From the NCBI GenBank assembly GCA_041687255.1, contig JAWLCL010000007.1, positions 124,001 to 188,000 of the forward strand: a stretch of 64,000 nucleotides of DNA. Direction: 5' to 3'. The notes under the pieces were generated by a model. The model ran no database searches, was not told the DNA's origin, and worked only from the letters and a program-made list of their open reading frames with translations. A program made the translations under genes and the position numbers. How positions within the stretch are numbered: the stretch's first letter is position 1; each line of letters begins with the position of its first letter. Source of the DNA: Mariniphaga sp041687255. Lineage in GTDB: Bacteria; Bacteroidota; Bacteroidia; Bacteroidales; Prolixibacteraceae. Positions 9,117 through 17,314 of the stretch are shown in pieces.

Positions 9117-10220
9117 TTACTTTATTTTTTCATCCAATTTTTTCATTGTAAGGTTCCGGATATAAGCATTTTCATTTTTTGTAAGTGAATGGATAACTTG
9201 GGAAATCTGCCTATTCTCATTTAAATGCTCCGCTGTCACAAGTTTTAGAATGAGATTGTATGCCCCCACGCCGATTTTCTGATCGTGAAACATTATTAAC
9301 AGATTTAAAACTGCATTTTCGTTTACTTGCCCATAATCAATTAATTTCCAAAGAATATCATATTTTACACTCATATCCGTCTCAGCCATAATTTGTGTCA
9401 GCTGGAGCTGTATGGTTGTATCCGCAAGAAAAACAGGTTGAAAATAATCAAGCGCCCTTTTTGATAAATCAGCATTATCTGAAGAAATTTTTTCCAGTAC
9501 TTCAAAACAGAACCGTTGATGATAATCAGGATATTTCTCCAGTGCTTCAATAGACCAAAGAACGTATTCAATTTTTTTACTGGAGAACATCATTTCAAGA
9601 TATTCTTCATTTATGCGGTTATCCAGAATCTGAAGTATTGTATCCTGAACAGGACCGTAGGTGGTGTGCCAAAGAGTATGACAGGTATAAACAGCATCTT
9701 CTACGACTGCTTCGGCAAGGGCAGGCTGAGTGGCTGCCGTATATCCGTCAACTTCGTATGCTTTATACAGATTAGTGGTGTCGGGTGCAATGATTAAATC
9801 TTTTTGGTTTAAATCTTTCAGGATGGAAGAGTTATCGCGTAAAATTGCTTCAAGTTTTTCGTAATTGGCAGATTCAAATTTGGTATGATCCGATTTGGTT
9901 AAAGGTTCATCTTCCGGAATTTGCATACCTAAATAGTTGCCGGTGCCATCCCAAAACAACCATAAACGAATCATTTTACAGACTCCTGAAATGCAAACAT
10001 CTTTAAAAATGTGGCGGCTAAACCAGATTGGCAATCCATTTTCATCCTGGAGTTCGTACAATTCAGGACCTGAAAGAGAATCGGTTTTTTCCTCAAAATG
10101 ATGGGTAATCAATGTCCCTTTCATTGCCCAAAAACCTGTTTTAGGTCTTTCCGGCGGTACCACCGAGAAGCTTATTCCCGATACCATTACAATCAGGAGA
10201 AAATATTTAATTTTAACCAT
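9117..10220 (-). CDS. Secreted HEAT-like protein with candidate ApbE flavinylation site
   Basis: 367 aa, cleavable signal peptide (about residues 1-20). No firm named family was recognised. Two Cys (76 and 81) lie in KDVCISGVCKM. Residues 158-164 read DGYTAAT, followed by a helix AEAVVEDAVYTCHTLW. This matches the flavinylation pattern D-x-x-[ST]-x-[AGST]-T seen in FMN-binding proteins and in NqrB and NqrC of this window; Thr164 would carry the FMN. After the motif the protein consists of roughly 35-residue helical repeats resembling HEAT repeats. It sits mid-operon between an FAD-dependent oxidoreductase and a CstA-like transporter, near a Gfo/Idh dehydrogenase. Role as a periplasmic electron carrier is inference. 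Confidence 0.6.
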   Translation of the reverse strand: MVKIKYFLLIVMVSGISFSVVPPERPKTGFWAMKGTLITHHFEEKTDSLSGPELYELQDENGLPIWFSRHIFKDVCISGVCKMIRLWLFWDGTGNYLGMQIPEDEPLTKSDHTKFESANYEKLEAILRDNSSILKDLNQKDLIIAPDTTNLYKAYEVDGYTAATQPALAEAVVEDAVYTCHTLWHTTYGPVQDTILQILDNRINEEYLEMMFSSKKIEYVLWSIEALEKYPDYHQRFCFEVLEKISSDNADLSKRALDYFQPVFLADTTIQLQLTQIMAETDMSVKYDILWKLIDYGQVNENAVLNLLIMFHDQKIGVGAYNLILKLVTAEHLNENRQISQVIHSLTKNENAYIRNLTMKKLDEKIK

Positions 10221-10316
10221 GCCTGGCAGGATTTATTTAATTTCTCTGTGTAAGCTGCAAGTTGCAAAGTGACATTATTTTGATGAAGTTTTAACAATCC
10301 ATTCGATGAACCAGTT

Positions 10317-12173
10317 TTAGTTTTTCGGTCCCAGCGTTGACCCTTCATTGTATTTTTGCATATTTTCTGCATCATATTTGCCAACTCCTTTTTCCATTAG
10401 GGTTTTTAAATCCTCCAGATGATTTTGATATACACCCCGGGGATTGGTGTTATTTTTTCTTGCAACCGAGGCGGCCATACCAACAACTTCACCCATCATA
10501 CCCGTAGTGCGCATAACTCTTACTGTACCTAATGCCACATGGGTGACGCTTATGTTTCGCCCTGCCATAAAGAGATTGTCCACATTTCTTGAGTATAAAG
10601 TTCGGTAGGGGATGGGGTACGGATGAATTTTCTTGTGAACGGCTATCGACTTGAACTCCATATCCGGAAAATGTTCGGTATTTTTTGGATCCGGGTAATG
10701 AAGGTCGATGGTCCAGGTTGTAGGGGCAGAAGCATCGGGATAAATAACATAATCCGTGATGTCCTGTTCCTTCAGTATAAGATCTCCCAACAGGCGACGT
10801 GATTCACGTTTCCCTGCAATGTAAGCTACCCATTCCAGTTTACGGTTACTATATTCTTCTTTCGCTACTGCATTTTTTAGTGAAGACCAGTTGGAATAAA
10901 CTACCAGTAATCCATAGTCGCGAATACGTTCAAAATCATTTATCTGATCGAAATTCATTCCGGTTTCCCATGTCCATTCTCCCATGGTGACTTTTTCGGT
11001 ATTTTGTTCTTTGAATTCCACCCCATATTGAAATGCAGGAAACTCAACCGGCCGTTCCGCTTCCACCGAGTACCACTGTACTGATGCTCCCATTGTCATT
11101 TTATCGGCTTTTTCAGGAGCTGTGGGCTCACCAAATTCATCCCTGCCTTCACGCCCCATGGCAAAGTCGGCACCTGCCAAAAAACCAACGGTTCCATCTC
11201 CCGTACAATCGGCAAAAAGCGGAGCTGTGAAGGAAAGCTCTTCTGAATTTTCAATATGCCTTGCATGCACTTCAGTAATCCAGGAACCTTTGGTTTTTAC
11301 TTTAAAAGCCCTGTAATTGGTGAAAAGGGAGATATTTTCCTCTGCCAGCACCATTTCCATTTTTTTTTCATCCTCATAATAATCGGCCGGTTGTGCATTT
11401 CCTCCCCTCGACGGGCCTATTTCTTTTATTACTTCACCAAGTGCAGGAAAGGGCTCCACCTTGATTCTACCACCCAGATGTACCCGTACCTCTGAACTGT
11501 TATTGCCTCCCAAAACAGGGCGATCCTGAATAAGTGCAACCTGCAGGCCCAGTCGTGCAGCCGAAATTGCAGCAGCTGTTCCAGCTACGCCGCCGCCTAC
11601 TACAACCAGGTCGAATTCACCGGCCTTGCCGGTTTTGGAAGGAATATTGAGTTGTTTTTTGCGAAATTTAGCCAGTGCTTTCTTCTCCTCAGGAGGAGGA
11701 GTATTTGCTTTTGTAAAATAAACCGCATCCACTCTTCCGTTAAAACCGGTCAGGTCGTGCAAGGCAACTTTTACTTTATTACCGGTGATGTTTACCTTTC
11801 CGGCTTCCTGCCACATCCATTCCGATCCTTCGGCACCCAAAACAATGCCTATTTCTTTTCCATCAACCAGGAGACGAAACTTCCCCGGTCCTTCACCCTG
11901 ATGCCAGGGGGAGGTCCAGTTAAATGTGCGGACATAAATGTTGTACTCTCCTGTAGAGGGAAATACGGCAGTTGTTTCTGCATCAGCAACGGGAACACCC
12001 ATTCCGTGAGCCATCAGATAGGATGAGCCCATTAAATCCATAAATTGCTGGTCGACCACCCATCCTCCTTTGTTTTGAAAATTTTCTGCTTCAAGGAAGA
12101 TTGCCTTTTGAGAAAAAGTTGCAATAGATATCACAAGGGTAAACGACAGAAGAGCAAATGTTTTCAACATCAT
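10317..12173 (-). CDS. Secreted FAD-dependent oxidoreductase with N-terminal CBM-like domain
   Basis: 618 aa. Signal peptide to about residue 21 (ends ATFSQ). Residues about 25-155 form a beta-rich, CBM-like module of the type found in xanthan-lyase-related proteins. From residue about 187 there is a Rossmann dinucleotide-binding motif (VVVGGGVAGTAAA) followed by the GGNNSSEVRVHLGG segment of the FAD_oxidored family, which binds FAD. The C-terminus has GRNISVTHVALGTVRVM, the usual second FAD contact. The enzyme is predicted to oxidise a carbohydrate-linked substrate outside the cytoplasm, but no substrate is known for these Bacteroidota members. It is 33 bp downstream of the unknown lipoprotein gene and 96 bp upstream of the candidate flavinylated protein. 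Confidence 0.85.
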   Translation of the reverse strand: MMLKTFALLSFTLVISIATFSQKAIFLEAENFQNKGGWVVDQQFMDLMGSSYLMAHGMGVPVADAETTAVFPSTGEYNIYVRTFNWTSPWHQGEGPGKFRLLVDGKEIGIVLGAEGSEWMWQEAGKVNITGNKVKVALHDLTGFNGRVDAVYFTKANTPPPEEKKALAKFRKKQLNIPSKTGKAGEFDLVVVGGGVAGTAAAISAARLGLQVALIQDRPVLGGNNSSEVRVHLGGRIKVEPFPALGEVIKEIGPSRGGNAQPADYYEDEKKMEMVLAEENISLFTNYRAFKVKTKGSWITEVHARHIENSEELSFTAPLFADCTGDGTVGFLAGADFAMGREGRDEFGEPTAPEKADKMTMGASVQWYSVEAERPVEFPAFQYGVEFKEQNTEKVTMGEWTWETGMNFDQINDFERIRDYGLLVVYSNWSSLKNAVAKEEYSNRKLEWVAYIAGKRESRRLLGDLILKEQDITDYVIYPDASAPTTWTIDLHYPDPKNTEHFPDMEFKSIAVHKKIHPYPIPYRTLYSRNVDNLFMAGRNISVTHVALGTVRVMRTTGMMGEVVGMAASVARKNNTNPRGVYQNHLEDLKTLMEKGVGKYDAENMQKYNEGSTLGPKN

Positions 12174-12206
12174 GATAAAATAATTATTAAAGCATTAATC
12201 GTTAAA

Positions 12207-14672
12207 TTACTTATATTCAAGCCATGCAGTAGCGTTACAATCATTGCTACTTATAAATCGTATCCACCTTGCCTGGAAGTTTTCAGGAAAACGGTGCCTA
12301 TAGGATTCTCCTGGTTGTACGGTAACTTCACGGTACAGCATCCATGGGCCATGGCCAATAGGCTCCACCTCAATCCTAAAGCTTATGGGCTTTTCAGAAT
12401 CATGTGACAGTTCAAGTGAACGTTCATCATAAAATCCGATCAGATAGGGTTCGGATGGTTGGCCGGCTTTCACTTCCGAATTTTTCCAGGGGCCACCAAC
12501 TCCGACAGGTTTTCCCAATTGCCATAAATCATCAATAACACCTGCCCATACGGCTGCCTGACCGTCATCCGATAGTATAATATGTTCCCCTTCCTGTGCT
12601 TCAGGTTGAAGTCCTGTCATTACCAGCATTCCACGATAGGATGCATAGTCGTGAATACGGAAATTGTGTGATGATATTGGACGAATTTTGGCAAATCCAT
12701 CGGCATTTTCTGCCGGCAGCTCATAAAAAGTTCCGCAGGCATTAAATAGGTCACGTTCGGTGGCCACTTCACGACAAATACGTAGCTGAGCCGCATCAGT
12801 CAGCTGACGGTATTCTTTGGCACCTAATGGCAACCGCCACTTTCGGTTTTGGTCATCAATTATTAATACCGATGAGGCCTCTACTGCAATGACATTTTCA
12901 GGCACAGCAAATTTTTCTTTTATAAAACTTTCTGTTTCCGGGTCAACCTTTTTTGTAAGTTTCATTTTTTCGTCCAGTTCATAATAACCGGTTGTCATTA
13001 AATTGCCGTTCTCAAATTTTACTGCATAAAGACCCATTTGCCGCCGGTCATTTCCTAATCCGAACAACAAGCCCCCTGTGGCAACTTTTTCGTTAACTTT
13101 CGCTAACCCGGTGAAAAGTGAAGCAGGAGAAGTTGCCCGATTCTCATCACCGGTATAATGAAAACTTACTGTAGCTGTTGTGGGTGTATTTACTTTTATA
13201 CGAATCCATTCGCCGTTTTCGCTTTCATCGAATTCAATGAACCGGCTTTCGCCCTGTTTTACAGAAACCGATTTCAACACCGCCCAGTTTGCTGTTCCGT
13301 TTTCATCAGTTTCAAAAATAAATTCTGCAGCAGCATTTCCATTATTTTGAATCCAGGCCGAACGTTTTGTCCATCCGGCAAAAAGAAAGGGTTCGGAATA
13401 TTCACCGGCCTTAACTTCCTCATTAAGCCAGACCGCACCCGATGCCGTAGTGGTACCTAATTGGTCAGGTTTTTCGGGTGAAGTAAACCATAAATTTGAA
13501 TTTGATTGCCCCGGACCTTCAATGCCGCCTTTATGTTTTCTTTTATTAAGAAACTCCCGTTGTGCTGAATCATCGCAGCCAAACACAATCCGGTCGTGCC
13601 ACCGGGTAAAATCACCTATTACCTTAAGATAAGCCGAACGGGGGCGAATGCCACCAGAATTAGCAGCAGTAAACGTTTCGGGAAACCGCCAAAACATGCC
13701 GTGCATGGTCATCAGGTAATCGGGATTTCCTTTTGTTCCGATATTACGGATTCTAGGCCATTCGGTATTCCAGCCATGTGCCCCGTCATAAGTGTGACTG
13801 GCCTTCGGGAGACGAAAAAAATTCCAGCCTGTTTCCATGCTACGCACACCCAGGATGATGGATTTATGATCCCACCCTGTTGCCCAGATGGGATCCTTTT
13901 CAGGGTTTGTATTTCCATATATTCCCCCGGGGCCGGTAACCTCAACAAACTGATTCCGGCGAACCAGCTTCCATTCTTCGCTGTCCCATTCATACAGGGC
14001 ACCTGCTTCAACATCAAAACGTTCGAGGGCTGCCTGTCCTGTTTCACCATTGTTGGAATATACCAAGACTTTCTGGCCGGAATAAAGTCCTTTTCCGTGA
14101 GCACCCAAAAGAAGTTCTGCCTCCTGCTCCATCTGCCCGGCTTTCCGCGTTACGTTTCCATCTATGTATAATGTATTAACATCGAGCGAATTTACATCCA
14201 CTTCATAAAATCCCTCTTCCATTGTGCCGTAATATATTTTCCCGGCTGGTTCGAAAAGATGCCTGGCAGTGCCTGTATGCCTGCCCGGCATTTTATCATA
14301 AGGGATAGATCTGATATTGTGGTTGGCATCAATGACATAGGGTCCGATGAATAACTGGTTGCTTTCCCTATGAATCATACGATTGGCAGGTGTTCCGCCA
14401 ATGCTTTCCGAATAGATTTTTTGTTCAAGTCCCGGAGTAATTTCATATAACTTGTCAGAGGAGCCAAAAGGAAAGTGAGGGCCATAGGTTACAACCCATA
14501 AACTTCCTGCCCAGGGCACGACTGCTCCGGTCCCACATTCTCCTTCATTGTTGTAGTAAGCCAGGTGTGGATATATGCCGCTCACCTGTCGGTATTGTTC
14601 CGTCTTTTCTGGTGGATGGCTGCAAGAAAAAAGGAACAATGAAAAAAGCAGAAGGATAAGTTGGTTTTTCAT
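12207..14672 (-). CDS. Large lipoprotein of unknown function, beta-propeller-like N-terminus
   Basis: 821 aa with a lipobox (LFSC, Cys17). No named family was recognised. Residues about 40-330 contain repeated beta-strand-rich segments with Trp, Tyr and Gly patterns (GSLWVVTYG, KIYYGTMEEGFYEVD), suggesting a beta-propeller. Later there are two similar modules with EPFLFAGW and EPYLIGFYD. Both are followed by a Ser/Arg-containing strand that ends in a galactose-binding-like beta-sandwich motif (WIRIKVNT and ARWIRFISS). It is the first gene of a five-gene operon with a secreted FAD oxidoreductase and a Gfo/Idh enzyme, so it may bind the substrate glycan or be a new enzyme. Function is unknown. 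Confidence 0.75.
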   Translation of the reverse strand: MKNQLILLLFSLFLFSCSHPPEKTEQYRQVSGIYPHLAYYNNEGECGTGAVVPWAGSLWVVTYGPHFPFGSSDKLYEITPGLEQKIYSESIGGTPANRMIHRESNQLFIGPYVIDANHNIRSIPYDKMPGRHTGTARHLFEPAGKIYYGTMEEGFYEVDVNSLDVNTLYIDGNVTRKAGQMEQEAELLLGAHGKGLYSGQKVLVYSNNGETGQAALERFDVEAGALYEWDSEEWKLVRRNQFVEVTGPGGIYGNTNPEKDPIWATGWDHKSIILGVRSMETGWNFFRLPKASHTYDGAHGWNTEWPRIRNIGTKGNPDYLMTMHGMFWRFPETFTAANSGGIRPRSAYLKVIGDFTRWHDRIVFGCDDSAQREFLNKRKHKGGIEGPGQSNSNLWFTSPEKPDQLGTTTASGAVWLNEEVKAGEYSEPFLFAGWTKRSAWIQNNGNAAAEFIFETDENGTANWAVLKSVSVKQGESRFIEFDESENGEWIRIKVNTPTTATVSFHYTGDENRATSPASLFTGLAKVNEKVATGGLLFGLGNDRRQMGLYAVKFENGNLMTTGYYELDEKMKLTKKVDPETESFIKEKFAVPENVIAVEASSVLIIDDQNRKWRLPLGAKEYRQLTDAAQLRICREVATERDLFNACGTFYELPAENADGFAKIRPISSHNFRIHDYASYRGMLVMTGLQPEAQEGEHIILSDDGQAAVWAGVIDDLWQLGKPVGVGGPWKNSEVKAGQPSEPYLIGFYDERSLELSHDSEKPISFRIEVEPIGHGPWMLYREVTVQPGESYRHRFPENFQARWIRFISSNDCNATAWLEYK

Positions 14673-14956
14673 AGGTATGAATTTCTTCTATGGTTTATTG
14701 CGCCGCTATATTTTTCCCGGTAACAGTAACCTTTTTATTTAATTTTTAAAAGTAAATAAAATTAATAAAATAACTCAGGCTGCTTGCCTGCATCTGACAT
14801 AAGTCAATGGGTTTGGAAAATCAAGCAGCAGTCAAACCTTCAAAAAAAATATTAGAGGTAGCATTTCACTATCCCTGACTGATATCCATATTGTCAGTTA
14901 TATCATCTTGTAATCCTTTACATACGAAAGGTCACCAACAAGAATGAATACAGGAA

Positions 14957-14973
14957 TTGCCATCAGATGGCAA
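14957..14973. promoter_or_regulatory. 17-bp palindrome, possible operator
   Basis: TTGCCATC-A-GATGGCAA is a perfect palindrome with 8-bp arms around a single central base. It lies 285 bp upstream of the five-gene operon start. Symmetry and size suit a dimeric repressor site, but no regulator is encoded nearby. Confidence 0.3.
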
Positions 14974-15350
14974 ATGCTACAATAGTTTAGAAATTCTATT
15001 TTTAGGAGACTCCGATAGTTATGTGTTTGGAAAAAGAATGCTTTTAACTATTTCCTGAAAATGTTTGTTGATTTCTTTTATACATAATCATAGAAACAGG
15101 CTTTCGCTATACTTTCGCCATACCAAGTCCATGTGAAAGGTTAAAAAACATGGTCTGGATATGGCGAAGGTATGGCGGAAATATGGGTCGTGTTTAATTA
15201 TAATTGCAATGATAAGATTAACCGATAGTATGGTGGAGCGTTATTTATAATTGCTCTGATTTTACTCATCGTATTCTGACGATTTGCAATTATCTGTACG
15301 TTGTTAATGGTACAGGCAATGAAAACAGCAGAGAAAGCTGTAAAAGGATA

Positions 15351-15417
15351 TAAAAGGGTTCATCTGATTAACCCCATCAGCTTGCCGTGTTGGCAGAGGT
15401 GAAATCAGATGAACCCT
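15351..15417 (-). terminator. Terminator-like hairpin after Gfo/Idh gene 15556-17001
   Basis: Perfect 15-bp arms (15355-15369 and 15403-15417) enclose a 33-nt loop that itself contains a small TTGCC/GGCA stem. On the minus strand the stem is followed by TTTTATA. It lies about 140 nt after the stop of the upstream Gfo/Idh gene. The large structured loop is unusual for a plain terminator. Confidence 0.5.
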
Positions 15418-15555
15418 ATAGCTTATATTGCAATAAGGGAAGAAATATAATTTAAATAAGAATGGAGGAATAGCCAATTAGTAACTGGAGCATCAATAAA
15501 TACAGTACAAAACTTTTAACCTCCTGATTAGTTCATCTTTTTTATAAAGGTTTGC

Positions 15556-17001
15556 TTATGCCTGCATTTCGGGCAAGTTCCATCCTTCCCTGTAATTGTG
15601 CTTTATCAGTTCTGCAGCGAATTGTTTTGCCGGAACCGAGGTATTTCTGTCCAATTGTATCTTTTCACTATCGGAAATGTTGGTGAAATTCATGTTGGTT
15701 CCATCCCAATGAAGCACCTTGTTTAGTGATTGCAGTCTGGTAGCCAATACTCCCATAACCACCATTTCATTAAATGGACCTGCTTCGCTGAAATCAGATG
15801 CCGATTTTACACGGTTTTCCGGACTTTCCTTACAGGCACGAATCCAGTCTTCCTCATGATTGGTGTCCACTCTTCGAAGTGTTTTGGGCACATTGGGAAC
15901 TCTCCCTGAGAGCAGGATCGGATCGGTGCCATATTCTCCACAAATCAAGGAATCTTTTGTTCCCCGGAAAATTACGCCGGAATTCTGCACCCTGTCAACC
16001 GGCCAGTTTTCGGGAAATTGTGGTTTTAATCCGCCATCGTACCACGAAACCTGTATTTCAGGGAGATTAATTTTCATGTAGTCAGGCTTTTGCCTTGCTG
16101 GAAAGGTGAGGTGTGCAATTTCTGCATTGGGCGGGCTATCGGGTGTAAAAGGTGTTGAGCTACCGGTTACCTTTGTTGGGTAAGTTAATTTCATGGCCGC
16201 AAAAACCGGGTGCATGACATGACAGGCCATATCGCCCAGGGCACCGGTTCCAAAGTCCCACCATCCGCGCCAGATCCAAGGATGGTATGCTGAATGGTAT
16301 GGACGATATTTTGCGGGTCCAATGAAAAGGTCCCAGTCCAGTCCATCAGGTATGGATTCAGCTTCTGTTGGAGCAGTCAAACCTTGTGGCCAAATGGGAC
16401 GGTTGGTATAAGCTTCAATTTTTTCAACTTCCCCGATTTCACCATTCCAAATCCATTCACAGATCTGCCGCACACCTTCTGCTGATGAACCCTGGTTACC
16501 CATTTGAGTAGCTACATTGTATTTCTCGGCAAGCTGGGTTAACAGGCGTGATTCATAAACGCTGTGGGTTAACGGCTTTTGGGTGAAGGCATGTTTCCCC
16601 ATTGCAATGGCATTTGCCGTGATAATGGCATGCGTATGATCGGCAGTAGCGCACATAATAGCATCAATCGATTTGCCCATTTCATCATACATCTTCCGCC
16701 AATCGTGATATTTTGCGGCATTAGGATAAGTTTCAAAGACTTTTGGCACTCTGCCTGCTCTTCTGCCGTTGCCGGTGCTCCAATCTACATCGCAAAGGGC
16801 GACAATGTTTTCTCCTGCCATCCTTTCCAGGTTCCCTCTTCCCATACCGCCTATTCCAATGCCGGCAATATTTAGTTTATCACTAGGCGCTTTATGGCCC
16901 AGGCCGGCAATTACATTACTGGGAACAATCGAAAATCCTGCGGCTGCAACAGCCGTTGTTTCTAAAAAATTTCTTCTGTTGATTTTTTTTAAGTTTTTCA
17001 T
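15556..17001 (-). CDS. Tat-exported Gfo/Idh/MocA-family oxidoreductase (GGMGRG type)
   Basis: 481 aa. The Tat-like motif NRRNFLETT is followed by a hydrophobic segment. The Rossmann motif is GIGIGGMGRG (about residues 47-56). The usual EKP motif is replaced by TQKPLTHS, a known variant of this Bacteroidota/Planctomycetes subgroup that keeps the Lys. The C-terminal domain contains WRGWWDFGTGALGDMACH. Predicted to oxidise or otherwise transform a sugar in the periplasm using tightly bound nicotinamide. It differs clearly from the three other Gfo/Idh proteins here. It appears monocistronic: 883 bp downstream gap with a hairpin, and a divergent gene upstream. A palindrome sits just before the start codon. 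Confidence 0.88.
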   Translation of the reverse strand: MKNLKKINRRNFLETTAVAAAGFSIVPSNVIAGLGHKAPSDKLNIAGIGIGGMGRGNLERMAGENIVALCDVDWSTGNGRRAGRVPKVFETYPNAAKYHDWRKMYDEMGKSIDAIMCATADHTHAIITANAIAMGKHAFTQKPLTHSVYESRLLTQLAEKYNVATQMGNQGSSAEGVRQICEWIWNGEIGEVEKIEAYTNRPIWPQGLTAPTEAESIPDGLDWDLFIGPAKYRPYHSAYHPWIWRGWWDFGTGALGDMACHVMHPVFAAMKLTYPTKVTGSSTPFTPDSPPNAEIAHLTFPARQKPDYMKINLPEIQVSWYDGGLKPQFPENWPVDRVQNSGVIFRGTKDSLICGEYGTDPILLSGRVPNVPKTLRRVDTNHEEDWIRACKESPENRVKSASDFSEAGPFNEMVVMGVLATRLQSLNKVLHWDGTNMNFTNISDSEKIQLDRNTSVPAKQFAAELIKHNYREGWNLPEMQA

Positions 17002-17314
17002 CCGATTTATTTTATTGGTAAAGCTATTCTGTAAACTTACAGAAAGTTAGGAAACTTTTATTTAATTTTGGCTAAAGTGGTCCGGAAAAAGTATAGGGAT
17101 AAATGAATCCTGTGCTGACAAGTAAGACGGGTAAAATATGAAATCAAGCCAGCTCAACAACAAATCCCGGAGCATTGTTTTTAAGTAATATTTGCACTTT
17201 TCATAGAATGGTGTAATTAATTTCGATTTAGGATCAGCGGACCAGAAAACTTTGCTGCATTGATAATGTGATACATAATAGTTTGTTTTAACCTCTGAAG
17301 ATATAAAGACATAA
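17002..17314. other. 313-bp divergent intergenic region
   Basis: Lies between the minus-strand Gfo/Idh gene and the plus-strand EEP gene and must hold both promoters. A TAATTTTG (-7-like) box occurs at 17063-17070 on the plus strand but is 245 bp from the EEP start and lacks a good -33 element. Apart from the palindrome at 17027-17044 nothing else is clear. Confidence 0.4.
17027..17044. promoter_or_regulatory. 18-bp palindrome next to Gfo/Idh start, possible operator
   Basis: TTCTGTAA-AC-TTACAGAA has perfect 8-bp arms around a 2-bp centre, 26 bp upstream of the ATG at 17001. Position in the 5' leader or core promoter suits a repressor operator. Confidence 0.4.

Larger units (their letters stand above)
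14673..15555. other. 883-bp intergenic region with several inverted repeats
   Basis: No credible gene. It should contain the promoter of the five-gene operon to the left, but no clear TAnnTTTG element was found on the minus strand. It holds an odd palindrome (14957-14973), an imperfect 21-bp inverted repeat with a 15-nt loop (15112-15133 and 15149-15169, 18 pairs), and a terminator-like hairpin (15355-15417). The sequence ATGGCG(A/G)A recurs several times around 15110-15180. Confidence 0.6.

Noticed and set aside
13596..14171. 191-codon plus-strand open frame within the large lipoprotein gene
   Set aside because: It is antisense to the 821-aa gene with Cys- and Pro-rich composition typical of reverse-strand shadows, and has no recognisable motif.
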